Positions 1 through 9,556 of a stretch of DNA of 64,000 nucleotides are shown here, in pieces (the stretch's first letter is position 1; each line of letters starts with the position of its first letter). Both the position numbers and the translations under genes were made by a program. The stretch spans positions 4,266,257 through 4,330,256 of the forward strand of contig NC_020054.1 in NCBI RefSeq assembly GCF_000331105.1, written 5' to 3'. Below the pieces are notes generated by a model that saw only the letters and a program-made list of their open reading frames with translations, made no database searches and had not been told where the DNA came from. Source of the stretch: Fibrella aestuarina BUZ 2. Its GTDB lineage: Bacteria; Bacteroidota; Bacteroidia; Cytophagales; Spirosomataceae.

Positions 1-64
1 GATGTAGGCGGGCCTGTTGGCGTTATTGGGCTGCTGATTTCAGCCTAGATATATTTCGGCTCGC

Positions 65-769
65 TTAAATCCCGTTCAGATACTCCGGGAATTGCGACCG
101 CCAAACGGGCCAGTCGTGCTCGCCCCAGGGTTTCACGTCGAGCCAGTGGTGGATGCCTTTTGCATTCAGGATGCCCGACATCTGAAGCGTCGAGGGCTTG
201 CAGAAATCATATTCCGACGTACCCAGCACGATCCGCATCTGGTAGAGGTGCTCGTTCTGGGCGTTGGGTACGTAGTCGACGGGGTTGTTGAAGTACACGT
301 TATCGTCGTAGTACCCGTCCATAAACGAGCGGATGTCGTATTTAGCCCCCATCGCCATCAGGTGCGCGACCTGATCGGGGTGGCGGAAGGCGTAGTTCAG
401 CGCCTGAAACCCACCAAAGCTGCAACCCGCTACCCCAATCTTATCCACGTTACACTCGCGCTGGATGTAGGGCACCAGTTCTTCGCTGATGAAGCGATCG
501 TAGAGCACGTGGTTCCAGATGCGGGTGCCGGGGTGCAGGTGTTTGGCATACCAGCTGTCTTTGTCGATACTGTCGATGCAGTACAACTTGATGTGCCCCG
601 ACTCGATGTGGCCCTGAATGGCGTCGATCAGTTTGAAGTCTTTGGCTTCGTAATACCGCCCCATCGTGGTCGGAAACAGCAGCACCGGGTACCCCCAATG
701 GCCGTAGACGAGCATCTCGATGTCGCGCCCCAGCCGGTGTGAATAATACTTGATGTACGACTCTTGCAT
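65..769 (-). CDS. Cytoplasmic esterase of the putative esterase (D-like) family
   Basis: This 234-residue protein is an alpha/beta hydrolase of the putative esterase family (PF00756 type). The nucleophile motif GCSFGG puts the serine at about residue 117, an EYD segment near 187 can supply the acid, and GEHDW gives the histidine near 218. It has no signal peptide, so it should act in the cytoplasm; the substrate is not evident. A longer open frame exists upstream, but the start at 769 is chosen because the conserved-looking protein begins there and a TATCTTTG element lies just 4 nt upstream, which implies a leaderless mRNA. It is divergent from a second, secreted esterase. Confidence 0.85.
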   Translation of the reverse strand: MQESYIKYYSHRLGRDIEMLVYGHWGYPVLLFPTTMGRYYEAKDFKLIDAIQGHIESGHIKLYCIDSIDKDSWYAKHLHPGTRIWNHVLYDRFISEELVPYIQRECNVDKIGVAGCSFGGFQALNYAFRHPDQVAHLMAMGAKYDIRSFMDGYYDDNVYFNNPVDYVPNAQNEHLYQMRIVLGTSEYDFCKPSTLQMSGILNAKGIHHWLDVKPWGEHDWPVWRSQFPEYLNGI

Positions 770-773
770 GGCG

Positions 774-781
774 CAAAGATA
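774..781 (-). promoter_or_regulatory. -7 promoter element TATCTTTG of the esterase gene
   Basis: On the minus strand this reads TATCTTTG, a perfect match to the Bacteroidota -7 element TAnnTTTG. Only 4 nt separate it from the ATG at 769, so transcription should begin at or next to the start codon. Confidence 0.6.
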
Positions 782-902
782 GGGTAAGCGTCCCTGTTTC
801 GCGCCCAAAGTTACGTAGCCGGGTCGCCCCGATGCCGCGCCACGTTGGCGACTGGTTCCGGCACGTCGGCCGGTGAACGCCGGACGGCACAGCACGAATG
901 CC

Positions 903-910
903 TACCTTTG
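903..910 (+). promoter_or_regulatory. -7 promoter element TACCTTTG of the secreted esterase
   Basis: TACCTTTG matches TAnnTTTG and lies 4 nt before the GTG at 915. The same 4-nt spacing is seen for the divergent gene, again pointing to a leaderless transcript. Confidence 0.55.
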
Positions 911-914
911 TCCT

Positions 915-1790
915 GTGAAACTTGTACTTACTTTCTGTTTGTTGCTTATGCTTACCTCCGCAGCAGCCCAGCCGTCGGATTCGGTCACCGTACTGGCCGA
1001 CGATTCGCTGGTGTCTGTCCCGCTGAATCGGGTCGTTCATCTGACGATCATTCTGCCCCCCCACTACACCACCACCGGCCCCGCCTACCCCGTTCTGTAC
1101 CTCAACGACGGGCAGGACATTCCCCGGCTTAATCTAGCCCACGTGCTCGACTCGCTCTACGCCCGGCAGGCCATCCGGCCTTTTGTGCTGGTTGCTCCGC
1201 ACGCCAACGCCGACCGTATTCAGGAATACGGCACCGCGGCCCGCGCCGACTACATGAACCGGGGCAGCAAAGCCGCCGCCTACACCGATTTTGTGCTGAC
1301 CGAACTGCTGCCCCATGCCCGCAAGCAGTACCACGTCAGCCCCGACCCGGCCGGGGCGGCCATCGCCGGTTTTTCGCTGGGGGGGCTGTCGGCTTTCGAC
1401 ATTGCCTTTCATCACCCCGATCGGTTTAGCCGGGTGGGCGTGTTTTCGGGGTCGTTCTGGTGGCGGAAGAAGAAATTCAGCACCGATTCAGGCAGCGCCT
1501 ACGACGACGATACCGACCGCATCATGCACAGCCTGATTCGGGAAAGCACCACCAAACCGCCGGTCCGTTTCTGGCTCCAAACCGGCACCAACGACGAAAC
1601 ATCCGACCGTAACAACAACGGCGTCATCGACTCCATCGACGATACCCTCGACATCATTAAGGAGCTGACGAAGAAGGGTTTCGCCCAACCCGCCGACATC
1701 CGGTACGTAGAGGTGCCCGGTGGCGAGCACAACCAACGTACCTGGAGCGAGATCATGCCCGATTTTCTGACGTGGGCGTTCGGGAAATAA
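915..1790 (+). CDS. Secreted esterase, alpha/beta hydrolase
   Basis: The protein is a 291-residue putative esterase (PF00756 type) with an N-terminal signal peptide (hydrophobic core LVLTFCLLLML, likely cleavage after SAAA-Q near residue 19). The nucleophile is the serine of GFSLGG near residue 154, the acid is probably the aspartate of GTND near 227, and the histidine lies in GGEH near 272. A loop rich in D and N (about 231-243) resembles a calcium-binding loop. The GTG start at 915 is preferred to an upstream ATG at 873 because the signal peptide begins there and the -7 element lies between the two. It probably acts in the periplasm on esters of unknown identity. Confidence 0.8.
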   Translation: MKLVLTFCLLLMLTSAAAQPSDSVTVLADDSLVSVPLNRVVHLTIILPPHYTTTGPAYPVLYLNDGQDIPRLNLAHVLDSLYARQAIRPFVLVAPHANADRIQEYGTAARADYMNRGSKAAAYTDFVLTELLPHARKQYHVSPDPAGAAIAGFSLGGLSAFDIAFHHPDRFSRVGVFSGSFWWRKKKFSTDSGSAYDDDTDRIMHSLIRESTTKPPVRFWLQTGTNDETSDRNNNGVIDSIDDTLDIIKELTKKGFAQPADIRYVEVPGGEHNQRTWSEIMPDFLTWAFGK

Positions 1791-1794
1791 ATCT

Positions 1795-1855
1795 GCCGGT
1801 TGCTGTTGGCCCGTAGCGCAGCTGGGCGACGTATTACCGGTAAACAGCAACCGGC
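1795..1855 (+). terminator. Hairpin between esterase and GH16 genes
   Basis: Two perfect 13-nt arms (1795-1807 and 1843-1855) flank a 35-nt loop directly after the esterase stop codon. No T-run follows, so it could end transcription weakly or protect the 3' end. Confidence 0.35.
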
Positions 1856-1892
1856 CAACGGTAAACCCTAACCAACAACCTCTTTTCCTCCC

Positions 1893-2705
1893 ATGCATCC
1901 TTTCCTGCCCCTGACTCTTCTGTTGCTGGCCTGCGGCTCGGCGACGATCGACACCGCCCCTGGCACGCCCCCAACGCCCCCGGCCCGCAAGCTGGTGTGG
2001 GCCGACGAGTTTGACAAGGACGGCCTGCCCGATCCGGCCAAATGGGGGTACGATGTCGGGGGGAACGGCTGGGGCAACAACGAATTGCAGTATTACACCA
2101 GGGCCCGCGCCGAAAATGCCCGCGTCGAAAAAGGCAACCTGATCATTGAAGCGATCAAGGAACCGTATGAGGGCAAGGCCTACAGCTCGGCCCGGCTGCT
2201 GACCCAAAACACCGCCACCTGGACCTACGGGCGCGTGGAGGTGCGGGCCAAATTACCCGCCGGCCGGGGCACCTGGCCCGCCATCTGGATGCTGGGCAAA
2301 AACATTGCGACGGCGGGGTGGCCCCTTTGCGGCGAACTCGACATCATGGAACACGTTGGTTACGACCAGGACGTGATTCACGGCACGGCGCATACCCAGG
2401 CCTACAACCACGTAAAAGGCACCCAGAAAGAAGGCAAGACGACCATTGCCACCGCCACCAGCGATTTTCACGTTTACGCCATCGACTGGACCGCCGACAC
2501 CATCGCCTTCTCCGTCGACAACCAGCCGTATTACAGCGTGAGCAAAAGCGCACTGGGTAGCCAACCCGCACAGTGGCCCTTCGATCAGCCCTTTTTTCTG
2601 ATCCTGAACGTAGCCGTGGGCGGCAACTGGGGTGGCGCCAAAGGCGTCGACGAAACGATCTGGCCCCGCCGGATGGAAGTCGACTACGTGCGGGTGTATC
2701 AGTAA
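1893..2705 (+). CDS. GH16 endo-beta-glucanase (laminarinase-like) lipoprotein
   Basis: The 270-residue protein is a family 16 glycoside hydrolase. A lipoprotein signal peptide ends at the lipobox LLAC (Cys14), followed by a proline/threonine-rich linker. The catalytic motif is GELDIMEH near residues 147-154, with Glu148 as nucleophile and Glu153 as acid/base. The conserved segments WADEF (near 36) and GRVEVRAKLP (near 113) support the beta-jelly-roll fold. Such enzymes hydrolyse beta-1,3 or mixed beta-1,3/1,4 glucans at the cell surface. It follows the secreted esterase in the same direction, but a hairpin separates them. Confidence 0.92.
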   Translation: MHPFLPLTLLLLACGSATIDTAPGTPPTPPARKLVWADEFDKDGLPDPAKWGYDVGGNGWGNNELQYYTRARAENARVEKGNLIIEAIKEPYEGKAYSSARLLTQNTATWTYGRVEVRAKLPAGRGTWPAIWMLGKNIATAGWPLCGELDIMEHVGYDQDVIHGTAHTQAYNHVKGTQKEGKTTIATATSDFHVYAIDWTADTIAFSVDNQPYYSVSKSALGSQPAQWPFDQPFFLILNVAVGGNWGGAKGVDETIWPRRMEVDYVRVYQ

Positions 2706-2857
2706 CATGGGCAACGTACCCAGCCCGGCCATCTGGTTAATCCCTCAGATTCTGAACCGCTTACTTACTATTCGCTACCGATTCGACCATCGACAGGTCG
2801 TAAACCCCAGTTTTGTTATCGGCAACCGAGCTTCACACCGACCGGCTGCCCATCCAG

Positions 2858-3388
2858 ATGACAACCCTTTTCTTGTTCCGTACGGCGCTGCTGCTTACCC
2901 TGGCCCTCAGCTGTTTACTAACTGCCTGCCAGAAAGGCGGCGGTGGCGACGTAGGTCCACAGGGCGTGGCCGGCCCCAAAGGCGATACGGGCGCTCAGGG
3001 ACCCAAAGGTGACCCCGGCACCGCCAACGTGCTATACTCCCCCTGGATAGCGGTGACCTTTGCGGGCGGTGGTTCCACTTACACCGGTACTGTCACCGCA
3101 CCGGCCATTACCCAGGACGTGCTCGACAAGGCCGATATCCGGGTGTACTGGAATGAAAATGGGCGCATTCTCTCGCTACCCTACGCCCAACTGATTGGCG
3201 GGGTTACCTACAGTATGCACCAACGATTCTACGTGGGCCGGATCGAGCTGGTGGCGAGCTATCCCCTCAGTGCGCAACAGATACGCTACGTGATCATTCC
3301 CGGCACGGTGCCCATCGGTGGCCGTAAAGCAGCCGCTGATCTCACCACTTACCAGGCCGTAAAGGCTTACTACCACCTTCCCGATTGA
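2858..3388 (+). CDS. Collagen-like repeat lipoprotein
   Basis: The 176-residue protein starts with a lipoprotein signal peptide (LLTAC, Cys near 24). A short glycine stretch leads into about eight Gly-X-Y triplets (residues about 31-55, for example GPKGDTGAQGPKGDPG), which can form a collagen-like triple helix. The C-terminal 120 residues are a beta-rich domain without a recognised motif. The ATG at 2858 is chosen because the signal peptide begins there; the open frame itself extends further upstream. It is probably anchored in the outer membrane with the collagen-like part as a stalk. No function can be assigned. Confidence 0.75.
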   Translation: MTTLFLFRTALLLTLALSCLLTACQKGGGGDVGPQGVAGPKGDTGAQGPKGDPGTANVLYSPWIAVTFAGGGSTYTGTVTAPAITQDVLDKADIRVYWNENGRILSLPYAQLIGGVTYSMHQRFYVGRIELVASYPLSAQQIRYVIIPGTVPIGGRKAAADLTTYQAVKAYYHLPD

Positions 3389-3399
3389 CTCCCGGCCGC

Positions 3400-4824
3400 T
3401 CAGATGGCAACCTCGGTCGGCTGGGCAGCGGGGGAGTAAGAAGCGCCCAGATACGGCATAGCGAAGGTGCAGGTCGTACCGCGGCCCGGTTTAGAGTGGA
3501 TCGTGAGCGTGCCGCCGAGGTCGCTAGCCCGCTGGTGTAGGCTGGCGAGGCCGTTACTCTGCGCAGGTACGTTGGCCGGGTCAAACCCGATGCCGTCGTC
3601 GGTCACCCGCAGGCATAGCTGCTGGTTGGTCAGTTGCAGACACACATCGACATTGCTGGCCTTGGCGTGGCGCAATACATTGTGCAATAACTCTTTATGA
3701 ATCAGGTAAAGCTCCCGGCAAAGCTCATCGGGCAGCGGATTGGCCGCATCGAAATCGGGCAGATCGAGGTGCAGCTTCGTAAACTGATGCTCAAACAGGG
3801 CCTCAGCGGCTTCGCGCAGCCGGCAATCCAGTGGTTCAGGGGGCAATGCCGTCCCGGCGGCCTCGTCCACCGGTGCGCGCAAGCTCCAGACAATCTGTCG
3901 CATGTTGGCGAGCACCTGCCGCGCCGACTCGCCAATGAGCCGCAACAGCGCCCGGGCCTCTTCGGGGCGGGTGACCAGCTCGCGGTCGGCCGCCATGCTA
4001 AGCATGCTGATGCTGCTGAGGTCACCGCCCACGTCGTCGTGCAGGTCGCGGGCAATGTCGGCCCGGATGCGTTGCAATTGCAGTTGTTTACGCTCGTTTT
4101 CCCGCAGTTGCTCGATCAGTTTAGCCTGCATGACCAGCTGCTCCTGCTCCAGCTGACTGTTTCGCATGGAGATGCCCAGCGTGAAACAGAGCACCTCCAG
4201 CGCCACTCCGATCTGCATGTAGATGACCGGGAACGAAAACGGGTTGGTGGGATTACGGACAAAGATAGCGGGCAGAAAATTGATGGATAAGGCTACCAGA
4301 CAGCCCATTACGAAGAAAAACGAGCCGACCACAAAGTACGTTACGATCGACTGCCGGAGCCAGACGATACGCGGCACTACGTAAAGCGCCGCCAGCGCCA
4401 TCAGGATGCGGCCCGCGGTATAAAGCGCTGACCGAACCGGAATGGATACGTCGGACAGCAGCAGGATGCCATCGAGCAACAGGTAGCCCACCAGCAGGCC
4501 CAATATACCCTGTAGCACCCGGTAGCTCGTTGGGTCGTTCCGTTTTACGTCCATCAGCTGCATGGTAAACCGGACGTACAGCATCAGCGCCAGCGATTCC
4601 GATAAAACAATGTCGAACCGTTGGCCGGGTTGGTAGTGCGGGTTCTGATACCCATGATCGACTAGCCTAAACGTACAAACCATGCAGCCGATGTAAAACG
4701 CGTATTGCCAGTAAATAGCCTTACGGTGCTGCGCAAACGACAACAGCGCATAGACCGCCATCATGGCCAGCATGCCATCCAGAAACAGGCGCAGTTGCGG
4801 GTACGTAACAAGGCAGGCAGTCAT
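3400..4824 (-). CDS. Membrane sensor histidine kinase, NarX/LytS-like output (HisKA_3)
   Basis: The 474-residue protein has seven or so hydrophobic helices in residues 10-225, a short coiled-coil linker (about 222-252), a HisKA_3 dimerisation domain with the phospho-accepting histidine in ARDLHDDVGG (His262), and an HATPase_c domain with the N box (ELLHNVLRHAKA), DDGIGFDP and the glycine-rich GRGTTC near the end. The seven-helix input resembles 7TMR-DISM-type sensors. Kinases of this class signal to NarL/FixJ response regulators; the one at 9624 is the only such regulator in the window, so it is a candidate partner (inference). No response regulator gene is adjacent. Confidence 0.88.
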   Translation of the reverse strand: MTACLVTYPQLRLFLDGMLAMMAVYALLSFAQHRKAIYWQYAFYIGCMVCTFRLVDHGYQNPHYQPGQRFDIVLSESLALMLYVRFTMQLMDVKRNDPTSYRVLQGILGLLVGYLLLDGILLLSDVSIPVRSALYTAGRILMALAALYVVPRIVWLRQSIVTYFVVGSFFFVMGCLVALSINFLPAIFVRNPTNPFSFPVIYMQIGVALEVLCFTLGISMRNSQLEQEQLVMQAKLIEQLRENERKQLQLQRIRADIARDLHDDVGGDLSSISMLSMAADRELVTRPEEARALLRLIGESARQVLANMRQIVWSLRAPVDEAAGTALPPEPLDCRLREAAEALFEHQFTKLHLDLPDFDAANPLPDELCRELYLIHKELLHNVLRHAKASNVDVCLQLTNQQLCLRVTDDGIGFDPANVPAQSNGLASLHQRASDLGGTLTIHSKPGRGTTCTFAMPYLGASYSPAAQPTEVAI

Positions 4825-5498
4825 TCAATAGTGGTTAACAAGGACACACAAACCGGCCAGAATGGGCTAACGAATAGGGAAGATAGCGGTAAACTACTTA
4901 ATCACAAAAGCATTTTAAGTTTGCGTAAAAATACGTAGTTATCGCGTAGTTTTCCTTTACCTTATGCCCCCCTACACGCAGCCGGTTCCCCTCCCTACCT
5001 CGCCCATAGCGACTTCTATTTTCATGAATACATGATCTGACCATACAGGCATTGACAACGCTCAGGGTCTGGATACGGCCAAAGGCCAATCGCTCTGGAA
5101 CTTGGCTTCCTTGCTGAGAGAGGCAACGTCGAACAGGACTGCACGGCTCAGCCAAGTTTTGGTCATAACGACGCGACAGGTACGTGCTCAGCAGTTGGGT
5201 AGCCCCGCCGATTCTGTCAACGTCAGGCGTCATTTGGAGGCTGTTCCACAACACTCCTCCCTTATTCGTGGTAGCGCTACCCGGTGCGTTGCCGCTGTCT
5301 CGGCGCTGGTCAGCACAAAACCCAACCGCCCCGGCCGCCTTCAGGGCCAGGGACATCCGGGAGCTATCCCCTTATTTGGGGAGGTTGCGGGGCTCGATAT
5401 GCATCACCTTTGCAATGGTGCGTGGTTCATCAAACTAAACGTAAACAGACCACACGCCGAGCGTATGGAACGAGTCAGTGCTTCCTCAGGCGGATATG
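4825..5498. other. Gene-free stretch with one inverted-repeat promoter
   Basis: No convincing gene is visible in this 674-bp stretch on either strand. It contains one copy of the CCCC-N6-GGGG promoter module (5368-5412) pointing rightward. Base composition is more AT-rich than the flanks, which fits the edge of an accessory block. Confidence 0.5.
5368..5412 (+). promoter_or_regulatory. CCCC-N6-GGGG operator with -7 element, copy A
   Basis: CCCC (5368-5371), spacer TTATTT, GGGG (5378-5381), then 23 nt to CACCTTTG (5405-5412). The arrangement is identical to three other copies. It points toward the 3' end of the protease gene, with no plus-strand gene downstream. Confidence 0.5.
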
Positions 5499-7163
5499 CT
5501 ACACACCACCGGCGAATTGCTCCAACAAAGCCCCCAGATTAGGAAATTTGACCGCTCCATGCAGACTCACAGGACTTTGTGTGGTATTGCCTTGTGCTGC
5601 CCCTCGGAGAAGCCGTCGGACCGATAGGGCGGTCAAACCAGACTGCTTCGCTTTCAGATAGACTATGAAGCCAGCTAGTAGCGCTGAAGCCCCCGATGTC
5701 ATGCCAAAACTAGATAGGTACCCGTTGTTGGTATCCGTGGTTTTTAGGCCTTCACCTGGGGCGACGCAATCGATCCGGGTGCCGAAACTGCTACTGTTTA
5801 CCCATTTTGAGGCCTTGACCGTTGCGGCGCCAACCACGATCGCGCCTGAGTCTGGCGACACGAGCTGCGAAGGGTCTGAAGGGAGTTGATTGCTGACGTA
5901 ACGGGCGCGATGAATGATCTGCCCCTCAGCCAGTCTGCCTGTGGGTGAGTAGTTCGCCTCATAATCGACTGTGTCGGTCGGATTGATGCGGCGTTGTTGA
6001 GTAGCGAAATACCGATCAAGTGCATCCAGATCAAGGGAGCTATTGCCGGCCGGCTCAACGATAGTTAACCCCAGTTCGTTGGTTGCCAGCCAGATAAGGT
6101 CGTAGCAAGCCTGATCGGTATCAAGCGGGTAATAGGTAGTGCCTGCTCCCGACGGAAACAATACATCTAACTTATGCAGTTGGACGAGGGCTAGTTCCAG
6201 CAGGATAACGTCGTTGGCGGTGGCGGCGTCAAAGGCGTGGGCCAACGCATCGTCGATGCGGGTCAGCCCAGCGTCATCGTAGGCAGAATATAAGTTCACC
6301 GCTACGCCAGGGACAACTCCTTTTACAATTGAATCGTCGCCAATGAGTACGCCCAAGACACGGCAACCATGCGGAATAAGAGCCTCGGGCACCGAATCTG
6401 TTGCCGGAAACCGGATGCTGCGTTGATCAAGGGTCAACCGATGATTATACGCCCGATGGGGTGACCAGCCCTGATCGACAATATGCAAACGGGAAGAGGA
6501 ATCTGCGGGGAACGGCGTATTGGGTACGTTCAGTAGGCTTCGAAAATCAGTGGGATTCGTCGCCGTGGAAGGTCGGCTACCGGCCCCGACGAATTCACCG
6601 CGCACGTAGGCCAGTTCAAGGAGCGGAGCCTTTGTTTTACCATCTGGGGTAAACGCCTGTAGCGCCTTTTCCAACTCTACGGCTCTATCCAAGGGGCAGA
6701 CTACCTTAAAGTAAGTAAACGGATTAGCCGACTGGAGTGGTACGCTATCCATACGGGTTACCTTGTAGCCTGACTTCATTCGGTTTGGCTGGTTGTAGGC
6801 TCGTTCCAGTAGCTTTAACAAAAGCGAAGGCTCCGTATGATTTAGCAGCGGCACAAGGGTTCCACCAGTGGCCGATACATATTGCCAAAACTCGCCAATG
6901 CCGACAGGCTTATAGTCGTCGAGCTGTCCATAAAAGACGCGCGCAAACTGAGAGCTTACCAAGTAATCAACGGATAAGCGGAATGAAGCCTTGACGCCCG
7001 AGTGAGCTGACTGTTCGACAGGAAATACGTCCACCAAAGAAACGGCCTCCTGGAATTTGATGACAACGGTTGCCAGGGTTTCGGTAGCGGTTCCGGCGGT
7101 TGGCTGGGCGTCGTCATCCGCACGATCGGAGACTGGAGGAAAAGGGATGGGTGGCTGAGGCAT
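5499..7163 (-). CDS. Subtilisin-like serine protease (peptidase family S8)
   Basis: The 554-residue protein has a degenerate but complete S8 catalytic set: Asp230 in LHIVDQGW, His265 in PHGCRVLGV, the oxyanion Asn near 374 in EPAGNSS, and Ser490 in GMTSGAS. Residues 1-220 form an N-terminal domain of unknown type. There is no signal peptide, so the enzyme may stay in the cytoplasm or leave by another route. Its gene is divergent from the small protein at 7239, and the region is AT-richer than its surroundings, a possible sign of transfer. The unusual motif spellings suggest a divergent S8 branch with specialised substrates (inference). Confidence 0.85.
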   Translation of the reverse strand: MPQPPIPFPPVSDRADDDAQPTAGTATETLATVVIKFQEAVSLVDVFPVEQSAHSGVKASFRLSVDYLVSSQFARVFYGQLDDYKPVGIGEFWQYVSATGGTLVPLLNHTEPSLLLKLLERAYNQPNRMKSGYKVTRMDSVPLQSANPFTYFKVVCPLDRAVELEKALQAFTPDGKTKAPLLELAYVRGEFVGAGSRPSTATNPTDFRSLLNVPNTPFPADSSSRLHIVDQGWSPHRAYNHRLTLDQRSIRFPATDSVPEALIPHGCRVLGVLIGDDSIVKGVVPGVAVNLYSAYDDAGLTRIDDALAHAFDAATANDVILLELALVQLHKLDVLFPSGAGTTYYPLDTDQACYDLIWLATNELGLTIVEPAGNSSLDLDALDRYFATQQRRINPTDTVDYEANYSPTGRLAEGQIIHRARYVSNQLPSDPSQLVSPDSGAIVVGAATVKASKWVNSSSFGTRIDCVAPGEGLKTTDTNNGYLSSFGMTSGASALLAGFIVYLKAKQSGLTALSVRRLLRGAAQGNTTQSPVSLHGAVKFPNLGALLEQFAGGV

Positions 7164-7238
7164 AAGTACATACCTTTAGGTAAATCACCCAAAAGATATA
7201 CACACCTTTACTGGATAAATTTTTAAATTACTATTCGT

Positions 7239-7772
7239 ATGAAAGAAGCAGAAAAAAGCTGTAATGGAGCGGATTTTATCGATAATCCGCTGAATGGTGG
7301 CCTGGTAAAGATTACCAAATCACTGGCTGACGAGTATGCAACCAACTATCAACGCCTGATCGGTATCCTGGCGAGTGATGACCCAACAGCAGGCGGAAGC
7401 TTACCCCCTGATTTGTTGAAACGGACGTTAGCCATCCACGGCTATTACGTCGGGAAGGAGCAACTCTCGTGCCTACTTGACCATGCGTTTGGGTCGTTCA
7501 GAGGCATTCAACTACAGCTGGGGCTGACGCAGCATCCGATTGACGGCGAAACCGTTGGCAACCTGGTTTATCTCATCGGCGGACTGTACAATGGCGACCG
7601 GCCAACGCCAGCGTCTTATCAGCCGGAGATAGCCACCGCCTCGGAGACCACCGACTGGCAACCCGCTTTGTTTGGTAATGACGTGTATATAGCGGGTCGG
7701 ATGCCGCTGGTTCAGCAGCCAGACCCACCCGTTCACCAAAATCCACCGTATGGCTCCTCTACTGTTGAGTGA
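7239..7772 (+). CDS. Hypothetical protein, first gene of a sensor cluster
   Basis: I do not recognise this 177-residue protein. It has no signal peptide or membrane helix; the first 120 residues look alpha-helical and acidic, and the C-terminus is proline-rich. Its stop codon overlaps the start of the next gene (ATGA), so the two are translationally coupled. It lies divergently from the S8 protease, and its helical part could be a partner, inhibitor or substrate of that enzyme, but nothing in the sequence proves this. Confidence 0.6.
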   Translation: MKEAEKSCNGADFIDNPLNGGLVKITKSLADEYATNYQRLIGILASDDPTAGGSLPPDLLKRTLAIHGYYVGKEQLSCLLDHAFGSFRGIQLQLGLTQHPIDGETVGNLVYLIGGLYNGDRPTPASYQPEIATASETTDWQPALFGNDVYIAGRMPLVQQPDPPVHQNPPYGSSTVE

Positions 7773-8428
7773 TGACCACTACGTTATCCTACATCATCCT
7801 CTACGTTGGCACCTACTCCCGATTGCTGTCGGTGGGCGCGGCTCTCTGGAACTGGCCCTTCCTGCGCGGCGGCGTTCGGTTGTTCGCCCTACTGGAAATG
7901 ATTGGTCTTGGCTTCACAGTGTATTCGACCTTGACGTTTTCAGACGGAAACAACGCGTATCTGAATTTTTTGAGCGTGGCCGTTGATGCCCTGTTTATGA
8001 GCCTGATGTATGGCCCGCTGATGCCCACCGTTGGGCTTCGGCGGGCCGTTTGGCTCTTCGGCCCGTTGTTTGCCGTCGCTACAGGAGCCGACTACTGGTG
8101 GGGTGAAGGGCGTCAGCAGCTAGGAGCCAATTATATTTCAGCGCTTGAATGTGGACTGGTTTCGATCATCATCTTACTGTATCTAAACCACTTGCTTCGG
8201 CAAGATCGCGTGTCTTTACGGCGGGAGCCAATCGCAATCATCAGTGTCTGCTTGCTGGTAATCAGCCTGATTGCCTTGCCCATCTATCTGTTTAGCCCCG
8301 CCCTGATGAGCTACTCGATGACATTGACGCTACGGGCCTACGACCTGATGTTCTTAAGTGCCTTCTTTGCCCATACTGGCTATGCCTACGCGTTCTGGTT
8401 CACTCGTTCACAGGCAGTTGCTGCTTAA
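7772..8428 (+). CDS. Multi-pass membrane protein, unknown
   Basis: The protein has about 218 residues and six or seven hydrophobic segments spread over its length, with short polar loops, resembling the membrane half of 7TM-type sensors. The start is ATG 7772, overlapping the previous stop (ATGA); a GTG three nt earlier is in frame. The 3' end overlaps the beginning of the histidine kinase gene by about 47 nt, so the three genes are one transcription unit. It may serve as a membrane sensor or partner for the downstream kinase (inference from context). Confidence 0.7.
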   Translation: MTTTLSYIILYVGTYSRLLSVGAALWNWPFLRGGVRLFALLEMIGLGFTVYSTLTFSDGNNAYLNFLSVAVDALFMSLMYGPLMPTVGLRRAVWLFGPLFAVATGADYWWGEGRQQLGANYISALECGLVSIIILLYLNHLLRQDRVSLRREPIAIISVCLLVISLIALPIYLFSPALMSYSMTLTLRAYDLMFLSAFFAHTGYAYAFWFTRSQAVAA

Positions 8429-9485
8429 GGTCAGCGTGGTGGCGGCTTTGCTCGGCCTGCCCTTCCCCCATCTTGGCCAATCGTTACGAGTCACGATAAA
8501 CGGGCAAGCTATCGAGCGCCGTGACTGGCTCAGCATGGCCGTTCTACGGCTACCCAGCCGCGAGACAAGCCTGACGATTCAGTTACTTCCCGGCGAGCAG
8601 ACGGCTCTTTATGAATACCGGCTCATCCAACGGCGTACGGCAAACTGGCAATCGTTCAGAGGCGCGCATACTGTCCAGTACCACAACCTATCAGGCGATG
8701 AATACCAGTTTCAGGTACGTCAGTTGAGGGGGGCGCTTCTCATCCAGCGGCGGATTCTGATCGAGAACCTGCTCTGGCAACGGTGGTGGTTTGCCCCATC
8801 GCTGTTTTTGTATGGCCTGTTGGTGATGGGCGTAGTTGGTTTTCTGTTTTATCGCTACCGCATCCGGCAGTTTATGCGGATGCAGCTTATCCGTGACCGG
8901 ATTGCTCGCGACCTCCACGACGACATGGGCAGCTACCTCAGCAGCATCTCCATCCTGAGCGCCGCCCTGCCCGCCGACCCCGCCCGCGCCAAACAGAACC
9001 TCGACCGCATTGGGCAAACCGCCCGGCAGGTGATGGATGCCATGAGCGATATTGTCTGGAGCATCAACCCCACCCAGGATACCATGCAGCAGGTGCTCGA
9101 CCGCATGAAGCAGGTAGCCGACGAGCTATTCGGCTCGACCGACACCGCCGTAGTGTTTTCAGTCGAGCCGGGTGTCGATGCCCTCAGCCTGCCGCTGGAG
9201 CGGCGCCGCGACTTTTTTCTAATCTACAAAGAAGCCCTCACCAACGCGGCCCGCTACGCGGCGGCCAGTCAGGTACAGGTACGTCTCGATCGCCAGCAGA
9301 GCCTGCTACGGCTGCGTATCAGCGACAACGGGCATGGCTTTGACCCGGCCCATGCTACCCACCGGCCCGGGGGCGGGAATGGGCTGAAGAACCTCCAGGT
9401 ACGTGCCGGGGCGCTGTCAGGTACGTTGTCGGTGGAGTCGGCACCGGGGCAGGGCACGCGGGTGGTGCTGACGCTGCCGCTTTGA
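8382..9485 (+). CDS. Sensor histidine kinase, HisKA_3 type
   Basis: The 367-residue protein begins with a signal-anchor (about 12-33), followed by a periplasmic beta-rich segment of about 100 residues similar to Y_Y_Y domains, a transmembrane helix (about 138-158), a HisKA_3 domain with ARDLHDDMG (His179) and an HATPase_c domain (N box ALTNAARYAAAS, DNGHGFDP, GGGNGLKNL, GQGTRV). The start is uncertain: a GTG at 8358 and the ATG at 8382 are both in frame and overlap the upstream gene. It lies 138 nt before a NarL-type response regulator on the same strand and is its most likely partner. Confidence 0.88.
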   Translation: MPTRSGSLVHRQLLLKVSVVAALLGLPFPHLGQSLRVTINGQAIERRDWLSMAVLRLPSRETSLTIQLLPGEQTALYEYRLIQRRTANWQSFRGAHTVQYHNLSGDEYQFQVRQLRGALLIQRRILIENLLWQRWWFAPSLFLYGLLVMGVVGFLFYRYRIRQFMRMQLIRDRIARDLHDDMGSYLSSISILSAALPADPARAKQNLDRIGQTARQVMDAMSDIVWSINPTQDTMQQVLDRMKQVADELFGSTDTAVVFSVEPGVDALSLPLERRRDFFLIYKEALTNAARYAAASQVQVRLDRQQSLLRLRISDNGHGFDPAHATHRPGGGNGLKNLQVRAGALSGTLSVESAPGQGTRVVLTLPL

Positions 9486-9556
9486 ACGTACTGATTCAAC
9501 GCCTATGTACTGTGCGCTACCGGAAGGCAAACCTGCTTACCTTCGGGTCGGCTTAT

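Noticed and set aside
4898..5542. Overlapping open frames in both directions
   Set aside because: None has a recognisable domain, a good start or consistent composition, and they contradict each other.
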